Of a DNA stretch of 64,000 nt, positions 50,654 to 63,068 are shown piece after piece (position 1 is the stretch's first letter; each line of letters starts with the position of its first letter). Under the pieces are notes generated by a model. That model was not told where the DNA came from. It saw only the letters and a list, made by a program, of their open reading frames with translations, and searched no databases. A program made the translations under genes and the position numbers. The stretch comes from Allacma fusca (Eukaryota; Arthropoda; Collembola; Symphypleona; Sminthuridae), in NCBI GenBank assembly GCA_947179485.1, contig OX359249.1:42890250-42954249 (forward strand). Direction: 5' to 3'.

Positions 50654-50750
50654 CTTGAATCCGGTCATAAGTCAGAGGACCAGTTTTTTCTATTATTTTG
50701 CCAACTCTAGAGTACACACATTTGTATTATGTTGGATGCAATGTGCATGG
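50654..50750 (-). other. Candidate 5' leader exon of the acidic secreted-protein gene
   Basis: On the minus strand a strong donor, GGATTCAAG|GTGAGCC, ends an exon at 50654. Its intron (50653-50339, 315 bases) would end at TATTTCAG just before the coding start. The exon's upstream end is not defined, so 50750 is approximate. If spliced this way, an upstream ATG at 50668 reads MTGFKITK and stops in TGA overlapping the main ATG (ATGA). Confidence 0.35.
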
Positions 50751-53700
50751 CAATGTACCCTCTGACGAAACGTTACGACGGTTTTTAAACGTCAAATGTA
50801 CAGCAATTATGTATGTGGAGGATCCTCATCGTGCCCCAAAGGCTTCCATCTGCATCTAATCTTCCGTAGAAGAGGAAGGTGCAAGTGAGCAAACATGTGA
50901 ATCCTTTCACTTGCAAAGAAAACATAAATCATACATAGTACACAAGGTAGTGAATTAATATTGCACGGCCGACTACGCCGACAAATGCTGGGTAGCTGCA
51001 CTGTACCCCAAAATCTTCAATACGAATTTATGGATAAAATTTAATCAATTCCGTGTTATTATCTCCGTCCGACTTGAAATATCCTGATATATTCATACAT
51101 GCTTCTATTCGAACGTGAGAGAAGTCAAACACCGGGTGAAGATGAATGAACCGTGGAAACTGTAATCCCAAGATTGCTTGATTTTTTTCTTACTCATAAT
51201 TTCAGAGAATCATCTTCCTTCCAGCAATTCTGATCTTGTAGTAGATAGTGACGGAAGCAATTCTTTAACTGTCAATAGGTGAGGAATCAGTTGATTGAAA
51301 TATCAGGTTTTTAATACCAGAAAATATTAAAACAGGGTTACCAAATAAATAATTTAAAAAAAAAAAAACCAAACCTTGCGAACATCATAAAAATGCTACA
51401 CGGAACGATGGTTACTACACGAAGAAGAACACTAAACGTGTACGGGCGTAAAAAAGTCAATAACCAAAGCTGAATTTCACGAACAGAGAAAACAACAGCA
51501 ATTGAGTTCAAACAGAACTAGTCGGACGAACATGCAATTTGTTGAAGGTGCTTGAAGCCCATCTTTCCTGTTGGATTGCTGTAAAGGCTAAATAAAATCC
51601 CTTGTTACGCTGTAATGATCATGGCTTTACGCGGAATTCACGCAGAAAAAAAAATAATTTTTACCCTCATCAATCTGATAGTACTATCTAGATGGTAGCG
51701 AGTGAACCGATCATATTTGCTTTCTTCGAAGATGAAACAAACATCTCAAAACCAGTTTTTGCACCGTACATTATTTTTGCCAGGTATCCGGCACAACTGC
51801 AGATAACTGTGCACCAGTTCATGGAACCACACAGTGAAAGATTATGACCGAAATGACTTTGAACACACACATGCAGTACTCCATCCATGGTAAGTACGTG
51901 TGTTAAATTGTGCATACATTAATGATTTTTAATTTGAATCCCTTGATGATACACATTACAGAATGTTAGTACTCCTTATACTATATTAAAGTATTACAAG
52001 GATACTTGAATGTACACATGAACATGAAATGATTGGCCTGAGGCATAATAACTGGGAAATTCTTTGAAAGTGTTTGAAACATCATAACTGATGAGTAACT
52101 GCAGCAGCATAACCTGTTAAACATGAGGTATAAAATGTTCCCGGGTAGTTTCTAATAAATTACTGAGCATGTAATTGCTTCAAAATTACGTTTTTTTATT
52201 TACTTAATCACCATCTTCCTCTCCCAACTAAATTCAGCATAGGTGATTTAATTAGAGAAGAGGTGCTTACATAAAAAAAAATATTGTGTGAAGGTAAATG
52301 AACCCCTTGAACAGAAACTTGTCCTATTCCCATTAATTTGCTCTTTCTGACGGAGTATGATCAAGGGAAGTATGTATGTATAAAGGTTTTACAATACTCA
52401 ATTGCGTCATAAAACAAAATTGTGCACTGGAAAAAGCTCGGAGAGCTACCTTGGTTTTGATAGTAATAATGTCGTAAATACTGAACAGGTATGCTGCTGT
52501 AAGCACACATGTATTCACGTATTCATAAAAATGGAATTTTAGAATGAATAACTTTTCACCACATTTCATGCAAAAATCTCTTATAAGAGTAATGACTTGC
52601 ACAGTTTATATTAGCTAACTGGCAGATGATTCATGTATTAAATTTTGTGAGCATCAAGCCACGCAAATTTCGTGTAGTTACAGCTGGAGAATATGAATGG
52701 ATGGACGCATCAAGCATGTATAATTAATTATCTTCTCAGGTCTGTCTACTCAAAATGAAGAGATGAGAAGGGGCAAGTTCTATTGACCTTTTAATAATGC
52801 GCACGGAGGGTTCGGTCAATATAACCAAGTTTACTTCTCCATCATATTCACCTGTGAAATGCTGAATAAATAAATGAGTGGTGGTTACAAAATTTCAGCT
52901 AGTGGAATTTCTACTTTTTTAATCTTGCCACGTTTGGTTTCACCAAACAGCTCGACGGACGCAAATCATGAGTGGAACGCGTTTATTCATCCTGTGGGTT
53001 TTGGAAAGATAATACTCATGGTTGGAAGGAAAGTAAATGTTTCACTTTTGCTCCTACGACAACGCTCTGTACAGGGCTTCATTTGAAGGAGTGTGGCTCG
53101 CAGAAGATGAATTGTGAATGCCTAAGCTAATACGGACCTGAGTATGCCCATCACATTATACAATAATTGTAAAAAGCCATGACAAACATCTACTAGATAA
53201 ACCACATGAATTTGTGTAAACTATTGCTGGACGGGAGTTACCAGATTTCATGGAAGGGCTATCGAGCTGCATACTGCACAACTCCCAAGTCGTGCATACA
53301 TTGTCTACGAAGATAAAACAAGCGGGCATTTAGGTGAAACTGTAAATAGACTGCCCCGGAATGGCAATTCATCAAGTACTTAGTAAAAGTTGTTTTCGCG
53401 TGGAAGTTGTTCAATCAACAACTTTAATGAACTTCCCGACCAAGTTGACAAAGTTCCATATTGAGGTGTATGATTAACATGTATGTATGCCGGTAGGAAT
53501 TCCGCATGAAAAATTTCAAAGAACTCCTGGTTACATTTGATAAACTAGGATTTCAATTTGTTCGTGGGTTTCGCACTGTGGGGTTAACTATCATTTTGAG
53601 AGGTACAGTGAAACAAAGTGGATTCCCGGGTCACATCATTTGCCGAATTTGTGTCTATTTACTAGCTCCGGGTTACGGCCTACCAACTGCCAGATATATG

Positions 53701-56700
53701 CTTTTACTCATAAAGCAATACCCCTGAATGACAATATGACGTTCGTGCAATCATCATTAGATTGCTACAGTTGCTTTTGAAGGGAGCCTTGGGAAACATC
53801 TTGGGATATTCTGAGGCTGAAATATTTCCATCGAGTCACCGTCACTTGAGAAGTAAATGTTTACACGCCGTATGCTTTATAACAACATTAGCCTTTGGTA
53901 TAACATGCAATATTCAGGACACGTTGGAGTTGACAAAGCAGGAATATAGAGCAGTGAAATCATTCTCTCAGACTTTCTAGACTAGGAAACCAATGTAGTG
54001 CTACCTGATGAGACCTTTTTAGCTTTGATACTTTATTCCTACAACCCTCATTAATCTCTTGGGTGTAAAAATGTTTCCCGCAACAAGTATTTTGCTTGCG
54101 ACATCTTCGTCAGTAAACAAGTTCTGTTATTTTTCAACGAAACTTCCGACATTTTTGGATTACGTACCAGTCGTTAATTTCTACTGTTTGTATACAGAAG
54201 TAGATCTACAACTTTTAGTAGATACTACATGAGTAAAGAAAGAACCAAAACTACAAGGTCGAATTTTCTCATAGGGGCTAGATCTTCTATAGGAGGAAAG
54301 TACTTAAACACCATCTGTCCACGATTCTTATTTTCATCTAGTGTTGACGCTTTGACACTGAGAAATGCCTCATACTTAGTTTTAGGAGATGTTGTTGGTG
54401 TGGAACCGTGTTGGTGTTGGTACACTGAAATGGATCTATGACTGTCACGTAAAAATGTTGCGTGGGCACAACACGCAGGTAATTCATTCGAATTTTTGGG
54501 ATTTACTTTGTTCTCATCTTGTAACAAATGTGAAAGAAGCTTATTTTAGGAGCATGACTTATTGCGGATTACTTTTATATTAGTAAATACACCGTATGAA
54601 ATTCATTCAAAGTCGGATACTTTCAATTCCCCAGTTCATCTATTTCTAGGGTTAATTCCGTATTTCTTGTTATTGCTCCTTCAAACTTACAATAATTATC
54701 ATTAAACATTTGTTTTTTATTACGGTATTATTACCTTTAGTATTGGGGTTCATTATATCCGCTGCATCCATGTAATTAATGTTTAATCAGTAGTGACCTA
54801 TGCGTTCTCTCTGTAATTTGTATGGTATCTGTTTGCCCTTTAATTTTGAAAAAAAGGATCTCTCAAGTCCCGTTTTTAGCAATTGTACCCTTATGAAACC
54901 GCTTACCATAACTTATGAAGTTTTTCATAAGTCACTTTTTTGGAGAGCTTGGTAAGTAAAAGAGTTCCGTATTTTATTAAGTACAAAATTATACTATGGT
55001 ATACGGTAATACGGTAGAATGTATCAACACATGAAGTTGCAATTATTATTGCGGATTTTCATGAAGTAGATTTACATCGTAACAACAACTCCGCTATAGT
55101 ATACGTCTAACTACATTATACTAGCTTAATTATTGCTTATTTCTAATGACAATGCAATTTAGCTAAAGCTGGCTTATTCTGCATTTGCCCCAGGCCCTGG
55201 TGAGACTTCCTTACTGCTGCAGTATCAAATTGCATCAGTATAAACACGAAAAATACATATGTTACTAGTATGGACTTTTGATGTCTGACAAAGACTGTGA
55301 CCACCTCTTTGTACTTTCTGTACCATCGTTTGATATTTTTAATTTAATGCATTCTTAACCTGGCTTGGCAGATGCGGTCAGAATGTTAGTCAGAATTTCG
55401 TAAACCCAAACCTAAGGTCACATTACAACTTTTGCCTTATCTGCGCTTATCAATGTTTCAGATTTCCAGTCATTTTAGTCTCCACAAATGCAAAATACGA
55501 GTCGCAGGTGGTAAGTAGTCTCATTGTCAGTACTTTTGTTACATACAAAGGCTTGAAGTTGTAATATTTATCATAAAAATTAGCTCCAAAGTTGATGGGA
55601 CGGCAGTCGTAAATATTTCCGTTCCAACAAGATTCCACCAATCTTGAGGCACAATTATGGTTGAGTGTAGGGAATCCCATTCGGTCTTATTTGCATAGTT
55701 AATTGACAGTCGATTAGCCGTTCAGCGTTCATCTCAATAAACTTCTTTTAAAAACCAACACACGTATACATATGTACCTCCATAAAAGGTGTCCCAACCC
55801 CTATCACTCCCCCACTAAACTATTTTAATTAAAGTACAAGTAGCAAATGCTCAGTTCTCTAATAACATAATTTTTTCTTGCAAACATACATTTCTTTTGT
55901 GCCGCTAACTCCCAAATAATTGATACATGAAGGGATGGGGCAATCAGGAATTTTTATAAATTTTAAAGCCAACATTTTCCAATAATATTTTACTGGTATT
56001 TGCTCGTTGAACATTGAGCTACTTAAAGTTATTCTGGAGTTACAGCAACAACAGAAAGCATAAAGTCTTAGAGTTGCCATTTAAATTAAAATAATTATTT
56101 TGGCCCCTCTAACTGTCCACCAGTTTTTCTCTCTCAATATTCAATTTTTATACTACGTAAGTATATGTATTTTAAAAAAATATTCCGGTAACATTTCAGT
56201 TGTAATTTTTCTATCCTTTTAAACATTTTGAAGGTAAATATTGTCCTAAAAATGCATTGTGTAAACCTTCAAGATTTTAGAAATTCCAAAATATTTTTTA
56301 CCATTGACCCTGAAATTGATCAATGGCAATGAATGATTTTGTGGCACCCTAAACATTCTTCAGGCAATTTTTATAAGACAAGACCAGAAGTTCATGCAAC
56401 TCAACTACGTTACGAGTTCCGACTACCTTACAAGAGTTTCTACACGTGTGGCTTCTACAAAAGTAAGATTTTGAAAGGGAATATTACTTTTTCCGGCTTG
56501 ATCAACGAATACACTTATTTTCAAAATTAATACTTCCAGTAATACTAAATAATTTATGAAGTGCAAATAATTCCAGGAAGATATTTATGCAATCCCACGC
56601 AGCTGAGAGAGATGCACATTGATGTGAGTATACATCAAAATGATTAACGACTTGGTCGGCTGACTTTCTCATTAAAAAGGCATTTATTTAGGAGTATGAG

Positions 56701-57107
56701 AGCATACAGTTCCTATACTCACTCCCATTTCACGCTGCCCGTATTTACATTTACTGACACTGACTGCATCCATGGACCAAGTTCCAATGATTCTCTTAAA
56801 ATGTCTCATGCACTCACGCCCATGCACTTTGCCGGGTACATTACAAAACTTCATTCCACAATAACTCTCGCCCGAGTTGAGAAGTCTGCATTCAAAACAA
56901 ACTTGGAATTTGAGTCCGTAAGAAATATTACCCGTATATTAAGTAAGTGATAATTTTGTTTTTGTATGTAATACCACAAGTAAAATATATTCGATATATA
57001 TGACAGTTTTTAGAGCACTGAATTGTGCAAGGCAAAAATAAATAGCTGACACTATTTAGGTTCTGATGTATTATTAGAATTATTAAAGTTTCTACTTTTG
57101 CTTGCAG
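50751..57107. other. Intergenic, no gene supported
   Basis: A poly-A run of about 14 lies near 51357-51370, and an ACTTATGAA/TTCATAAGT hairpin near 54910-54932. An 84-codon ATG frame at 56696-56950 runs into a donor-like AAGTAAGTG but has no known similarity. No other exon is supported. Confidence 0.45.
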
Positions 57108-57325
57108 ACATATGACGATGACGTGGCTCGCTCGGAGACTCGTGATTCAAGGATTGTAAAAGGTTAAAGTTCGAGGACAAGTGCGGAAGAAAGATCTGAC
57201 ATATTTCCTTATCTTGTGGATTGGATCAAAAATTCAAGACAGTTACTTTCTTGGACTTCGCAATAATTGGGAGGCGGGAACTGTAATAAAAAAGAACAAG
57301 CAATAATTATTGGCAGTAATTAAGA

Positions 57326-58738
57326 ATGGGTGACATCGAGCAGGTAAAATTCCAGAATATTGTTATTTTGTAGGAATTACATACTAGATTTGAATGGATG
57401 ACGTTGTTGGGAGTATTAAATTATGCTGTTGAAGTTTTGGGAAATTATTGGGTATTTGATGGGACTCGACATTTACAGTGTTTTAGTTTTTTGATATTAT
57501 TCTTGGCTATAATCAATAAATAATTTTTTTATGAATAGGAAAATCCAGCGGAGCACCCGCGTGTGCTTATCCCAGAACTTTGTCGATTGTTTTATAACTT
57601 GGGTTGGGTGACGGGAACGGGCGGTGGAGTGAGTATTAAGCATGGGTGAGGTATTTTATAGTCAGAATGTCATTTGTGTGATTTAGTAGAATTTATTTGA
57701 TGGACTGTCATGAATTGGGCTAGAAAATTAAGCTAGGCATTAGTTTGGTTGAGTTTTAATTATTTGTGGGGTTTGTTTTATTTTAGGGACGAGATTTATA
57801 TTGCTCCGTCTGGTGTTCAGAAAGAACGGATGGAGTCAGTTGATTTGTTTGTACAAGATATTGATGGGAATGACATAGCTAGTCCCGCAAAACCATTAAA
57901 AAAGAGTCAGTGTACACCTCTATTCATGTGTGCTTATAGAGGTAAATTTATTTTTTGCTTTGGACTTACTTGAGTTAAAATACTGTGAGAAAATTACTGT
58001 TATATCAGTTATATTACGTGAGTTAAATTATTTGCTGGTGTTTGTTACTTAGCTTGTCAGGCCGGGGCTGTAATTCACACCCATTCAAAAGCAGCGGTGA
58101 TGGTTACCTTACTTTACGGAGATGAGTTCAGAATCACCCATCAAGAGATGATAAAGGTAAAACAAAAGTTGTATTCAGTTGTAGTTGTTCACATACAAAA
58201 ATCAAATGGTAAATTTCTTGTAACAGGGTACTTACAATGCTGTCAAGAAAAGGTACAATCGTTTTGATGAGGAATTGGTTGTTCCCATAATTGACAATAC
58301 GCCGTTTGAGGAAGATTTGAAGGACTCATTGGCTGAAGCAATAAAGAATTACCCGGGTGCTACTGCCGTTCTTGTTCGTCGCCATGGTGTTTATGTCTGG
58401 GGCAACTCCTGGAAGCAAGCTAAGACACAGTACGGGCAGTTAAAATATCGATTCCTAAAAATCAATCAATTTAAGGACTAAAGAATTTAAGTATAAATAT
58501 TTAAAAAAGATTACACAGCTCAATATTATGAGATGTTAATTTGCATCTGTGTGTCGAAGCGAGGCTCTTCAATGTATTCATTGCTTGTTTACAGGTGCTT
58601 AACTGATCAAGGCATAATTTTAAATATTTCAATTTCAGATGTGAGTGCTACGATTACTTGTTTGACATAGCTGTTCAAATGAAGGCTCATGGGCTAAATC
58701 CAGCTGAGGATCCCTCCAGTGGATCCTGTGATCGATGA
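57326..58738 (+). CDS. APIP: Methylthioribulose-1-phosphate dehydratase (APIP/MtnB), six exons
   Basis: Cytosolic class II aldolase-family enzyme that dehydrates 5-methylthioribulose-1-phosphate in methionine salvage; APIP also restrains inflammatory cell death in vertebrates. Exons are 57326-57343, 57539-57645, 57787-57941, 58053-58156, 58227-58429 and 58639-58738, all with GT-AG introns and matching phases, giving 228 residues, the normal family size. Family landmarks in order are [19 protein letters not shown] (about 27-35), [14 protein letters not shown] (43-56), SQC (C84), [10 protein letters not shown] with zinc ligands H102 and H104, THQEM with catalytic E125, [11 protein letters not shown], and RRHGVYVWG with zinc ligand H181. 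Spacing between these residues agrees with human APIP apart from one residue. The ATG is chosen because it opens a six-residue exon ending at a donor (CAG|GTAAAA) in phase with HPRV. An acceptor (TTTTGCTTGCAG) ending at 57107 may bound a 5' untranslated exon. Confidence 0.96.
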
Positions 58739-58948
58739 TCGCACTGTAGTCAGTCTCCACTTTGTACGTCAAAAGAGGCCTTAACAACCTGTCGGAACAT
58801 TGATAAGGGAAACTTAATAATTCCTCGAATTCTTGCTTTGGTTTTTCAAACTTCCGTTGCCAATTATGCATTTACTTCCACAAAGATACATTTATTTCCT
58901 ATCAACCCCCCCCCCTCATTTCACCTTAGTTTAATATAATACATAGTC

Positions 58949-58954
58949 AATAAA
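58949..58954 (+). terminator. Polyadenylation signal of APIP
   Basis: AATAAA 211 bases after the APIP stop codon, on the same strand. Confidence 0.5.
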
Positions 58955-59514
58955 TAGAAACGGAGATTAAGCCCGCTTTGACACTAAAATCAGAACAGAA
59001 TTTTATTATTGCTCCTGTACTAATTACACCACCTTAAATGTCCCCTCAATGTATATCATGCAAATCTACAAAAATATTTTCATTGAAAGTGTTCACAACT
59101 TAAAAGGTTTTTGAATCAGTACTAATCAGTAGTAATAATCATTAATCACTAGTCAATGCAAACAAAGAGGGCTTTTGAACAACTGTTAAACATTGTTGAA
59201 ATTTCTAATCTGGCCCGAAATCATGTCCTAGTGCTAAAAATTCAAATGATTACAAGTATCTACTTAATAGTCAAAAGTATTTTCAAAAAATTAACTAAGG
59301 GCAATAACTTCGACGCAGTCATACCAGGAACAACTCTGGAGACCTGCTTGTTATTATGACATTCTAAAAAGCACATGTACAAGATTTCTCTTAGATGGTG
59401 GTCTGTAAACATCAATAATAAACAAACGCCATGTATCTCTCCATTGTCATCGTCATTGTCAGGCACAATGTAGTTACATCATTCTTTCTTGGTTTAATAT
59501 ATACTGTACAATGT

Positions 59515-59538
59515 ATATATTCAATATATTGAATATAT
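59515..59538. repeat. Perfect 24-bp AT palindrome
   Basis: A perfect palindrome built of ATATATTCAATA and its complement, about 90 bases left of the hairpin at 59629-59720. Confidence 0.8.
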
Positions 59539-59628
59539 ATCATCCAAAATCTACGTATAATAAGGAACAATGCAAAAAATCCACCCTATTTATGTACTAC
59601 TGTGTGTAGAAGTAGGTTTCGCATCGTT

Positions 59629-59720
59629 ACATATCGTCGCTGAAGAGGCAAAATGGCCTACGTGCGCACACACGTTTTGTACAGCACTTAGACCGTTTTG
59701 CCTCTTCAGCGACGACCTGT
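59629..59720 (+). ncRNA. Candidate microRNA-like hairpin precursor
   Basis: The arm at 59634-59656 (TCGTCGCTGAAGAGGCAAAA then TGG) pairs with 59693-59715 over 23 contiguous positions, one of them G-U. Above this the stem continues with 3 bp and 4 bp separated by single 1x1 mismatches, to a loop of about 18 bases. Below it, a 2x2 mismatch is followed by 3 more pairs. Total length of about 92 nt, arm length of about 22 and small symmetric mismatches all fit a pri-miRNA. I recognise no known microRNA in either arm. The long perfect core could instead be a young MITE or an endo-siRNA hairpin. The minus strand folds as well, so strand is a guess. Confidence 0.4.
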
Positions 59721-60291
59721 CTTATTATTGTAGCTTACAATTTCCGATTACGATTACACATTTGTATTTAATTCGTAGGAATTTCAACCGATGCGAGATA
59801 CGATGTAAGTTGAAATTACAAGTTCGAAAAACGTGATCGTGAAATAAATTGTGACTTCCAGGAATTATTTCTATATTTAATTGTTACAAAATTAATGACA
59901 AAAATCCAGTATTACATATTTTTATGACCAGTGTCACGCAGTGATGATTTTGTGTGGTGAATTCCAGGTGGTACGTTTAAAAGGCAGAAAGCTCACCTAC
60001 GCGCCCTCTTCTAACTCCCAAATATTGCACTATGAGGAATACAGCCCCGATCTAACATTAGCATTAGGATACAAGCACAATGTATACATATAATTAATAA
60101 TTGCTTCCGTGCATCTTTATGAGCTCATACTGTGAGAGTCAGACGAGACGAGCGTTTCGTTAGCGGCAATAAAGGTGGCATTATTTTAGCATTGTCAGAA
60201 CCTGTCAACGAAGCTTCCGCCGTTCCGCAGTGGTTTTCGGTCTCTCTGCTCAATAAGTGGGACAGTGGGAATGAGCTGACAGCTAATTACT

Positions 60292-62061
60292 ATGGCAACT
60301 AACAGCCTTTCAAGAAATGGCCAGTCATATCGTCTAACGGAGAGTGGTTGGGCCAGTCAAAATGTCCTACCCTTTTGGCGTGACGAAGAAGAACATGTCA
60401 AGTCCAAGCTGCCCGAAACGGAAGTAAGTTACATCGAATTTCCCATCAAATCGAGCGGGAACGGGCTGACTTACTCTGCCATAGGAAATACCGGATTCAT
60501 AGAACAAATACTAGAAATTTTAAGTAAATTACATTTTTTTCCGAAAGATTATGGAAGGACAAACCGAGAAATTTCCGGTGGACAAAATTAAGTAATTATT
60601 ATGGGAAAATAATCAAAGCAATGCTCCGCAGCTCGTTGGGAAACTTTCCCGCTCGATTTGCATTTCGCTAATAATGAACCGGATACTTAATTGAATTTAA
60701 TTTTAAAACGAATGGGGTATTCGTTTATTAGCATTACTAATTTTAAAAAAATTTTTTGGATATAATTTTGTAGAATTATTACTGTTATCACCAATTAGAT
60801 TCTTAGGCACGGATTGTGTAACTGTTCTGATCTGTAACTGCCAGAGGGTGGGATGTGGGACGGATTTAACTTGTAAGCCCTGTCGAAACCTTGTATGTAA
60901 TCTGAGAGCCAAAACTCACCCGATCCGGTCACATTGTATTGTTGGCCCGGCCCACCCGTACCCTAGACGTATAATGTACCCTGGTTGATAAATTAAAAGT
61001 ACCTGCCGGCTCCCTGTGGTCTGAAATTTTTTGTTAGGGCTGAAATCTTAAAATTTGCGAGCCAGACGTTTAATTATTGATAGTTGGCACCGGTGATAGA
61101 TTTTTAGAAGATTGTAGGTCGAATTTTAAGTTTGGGGAAACTTGGAGAGAAAAGTTTGCTTTTTGATGTTTTTATTGAAGATTTTGTACTGGTGTTGTGC
61201 TTTTTCGGTGGTTAATTTTTCCGCTGTGGTAGTAAAAATTGGCTTATTTTGTAGCCAGCATTCCCCGGAGACTGCCTGTACGCTGGTGGGCTTCATATAA
61301 GGGTCCCAGACAAGCTGGAGAACCGGGCTCCTGGACCTTCCGGAGAGAAAATAGTACAAGTTGTGACCCACGACCATTCTTATTTCAAGAAATCGACAAC
61401 AAAACGAAGAAAACCCAGGGTCGTGGATGGCGTGGATAACCTGGTGATGAAAGCTCTGGCGGATGTCCCGAACGAGCACATTCGCAGGGGAGAGGTGTCC
61501 GAGCAGGTGAAGAACACTCAGCTTTATAAATACTTGATGACACCGGTGGACTACCGACGCAGAACTGGAGAAGCATTTGGTCATAACATGGTGAGAGAAA
61601 TAATCGCTTCGGCTCAGCCGGGGAAGAGACAAGGACTACCGTCTATGCTACCTGTGAAGGAAGGATTTGGAATGGGGTGTGCTACCGACCACAAAATGGA
61701 AATATTGCCTGCAGGGAAGTCAAAAAATGTTCCTGGAATAACTGTTGTAACAACTCCGTGTACTGGAATGTCCCCTGCAGCTACAGCGAATGCACGAATG
61801 ACATACGCAACAACTCCAATAGGAAGAATGCTTGCGCCTGCAGTGGCGAAGACACCCAAGCCGAAACCATCTCGAGCTCTTTCCAGACAAAGTAGGCGTC
61901 CATTACCACCGATATTTCATAGCATGCCGGAACCGAAGCTACCTGCCCCCGATTTTGTAGACTTGCCATATGCATACTGGACTGCTGACCAGTGTCGTCA
62001 GTATGACCTTTGGTGGCAGCAGCTTCCATCGTGCCAGTATAGTGCTTGTCAATATATTTGA
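60292..62061 (+). CDS. Unrecognised 312-residue basic protein, two exons
   Basis: Exon 1 is 60292-60423 (44 codons, ends GAA|GTAAGT, phase 0). Exon 2 is 61255-62061 (TTTTGTAG|CCA, 268 codons plus stop). The exons join in frame and there is an in-frame stop upstream of the ATG. The protein starts MATNSLSRNGQSYRLTESGW. It has a charged segment (DEEEHVK), a basic patch (TTKRRKPR, about residues 85-92), a probably folded part (DNLVMKALADVPNEHI...) and a Thr/Pro/Met/Ala-rich second half. It ends in an aromatic tail with YAYW and DLWWQQL. No signal peptide or membrane segment is seen. I do not recognise the family. Short basic proteins of this look occur among axoneme and sperm microtubule proteins, but that is only an impression. 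Exon 2's higher GC content than its flanks and its 232-codon uninterrupted frame support it being real. The long antisense frame at 61126-61632 is taken as a shadow. Confidence 0.75.
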
Positions 62062-63068
62062 TATATCACGAGCTATAAACTAAAGTACTTTCCTTTTTTA
62101 TTTTATCTGTATTTGCTGTCATTCATATTAACTACATAGTATTATGAAGTGGGTTCTCAATACATGCACATTGGTTGCTTTTTTTAGTTAAGGTAATTAG
62201 CTTTACAGTTAGCTTGGTCAATTGTTAATATGCAGCTGTACTTTGTGCGTAGAGCTTTTTTTTGTCTAACCTTTAGTATCAAAATTGTAAATACGTTTAT
62301 GATTGCCACTCGTAAGTATATTTGCGTTTGGGTTATTGTTCTTATCGATGCAATGTTTTTAGCCTGTTAGCTTTTTGAGTATAAATTCTTACCATCATTA
62401 AACTATCTAAGCGTTTTTTAACATAGGAAGTTGTGCACGTCCATTTTGTTATTTCTTAGATGCATAAAAGGGACTTTTCCAATGAATTTGGAACCAAGTA
62501 ATTTCAGCTGGTTGATACTGCAACAATATTTTTGTGTTTGCGTATAACTTTAATTTTTCAAATGCAGATAGCGGGGTGAGTTGTGCTTGAGCCATGGTTT
62601 TGTAGATAACATTGAACATGAAAACAGCCATATTATTTTGTAAAACTAACGAAGTACTACTGTAATGTGCTATTACGATCTAGTTAGGGGATTGGGGGCA
62701 GCCTGCCAAAATCAGGTACTAAAACTAAAGGAGTTGCTGAACCGATTTTTTGGTACGTGTTTAATGACCAATATACATCATCGGTAGACATCCTTGTCGT
62801 GCCCGCACTACATAATAACTTGAACTGATATTTGCAACTTGTTTGTTTAATTTACGCTTAAGACAGTAAGACAGAGCACTGCTTGTAGTATCAAGGTGAA
62901 CTTCATTTATTTTCTGTGAATTCGAACAGTAAAAGTTATTACAGTGAGTACAGTTCTGGTAATTGTAATTCAACAGTTAGCTTCTCAAGGCTTTTGTTCA
63001 TTTACTTATAGGTATTGGTTGTTGCACATCCTTCGAAAATTTCGGGAACAGTACTGTTGAACATCACA
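62062..63068 (+). other. 3' region of the preceding gene and spacer to COQ4
   Basis: No coding exon is seen. A variant polyadenylation signal ATTAAA lies at 62397-62402, 336 bases past the upstream stop. An acceptor-like TTACTTATAG near 63010 may end a COQ4 leader intron. Confidence 0.4.

Noticed and set aside
61126..61632. 168-residue open frame on the minus strand
   Set aside because: It lies antisense to exon 2 of the plus-strand gene at 60292-62061, which has good splice signals and a longer frame; it is taken as a shadow.
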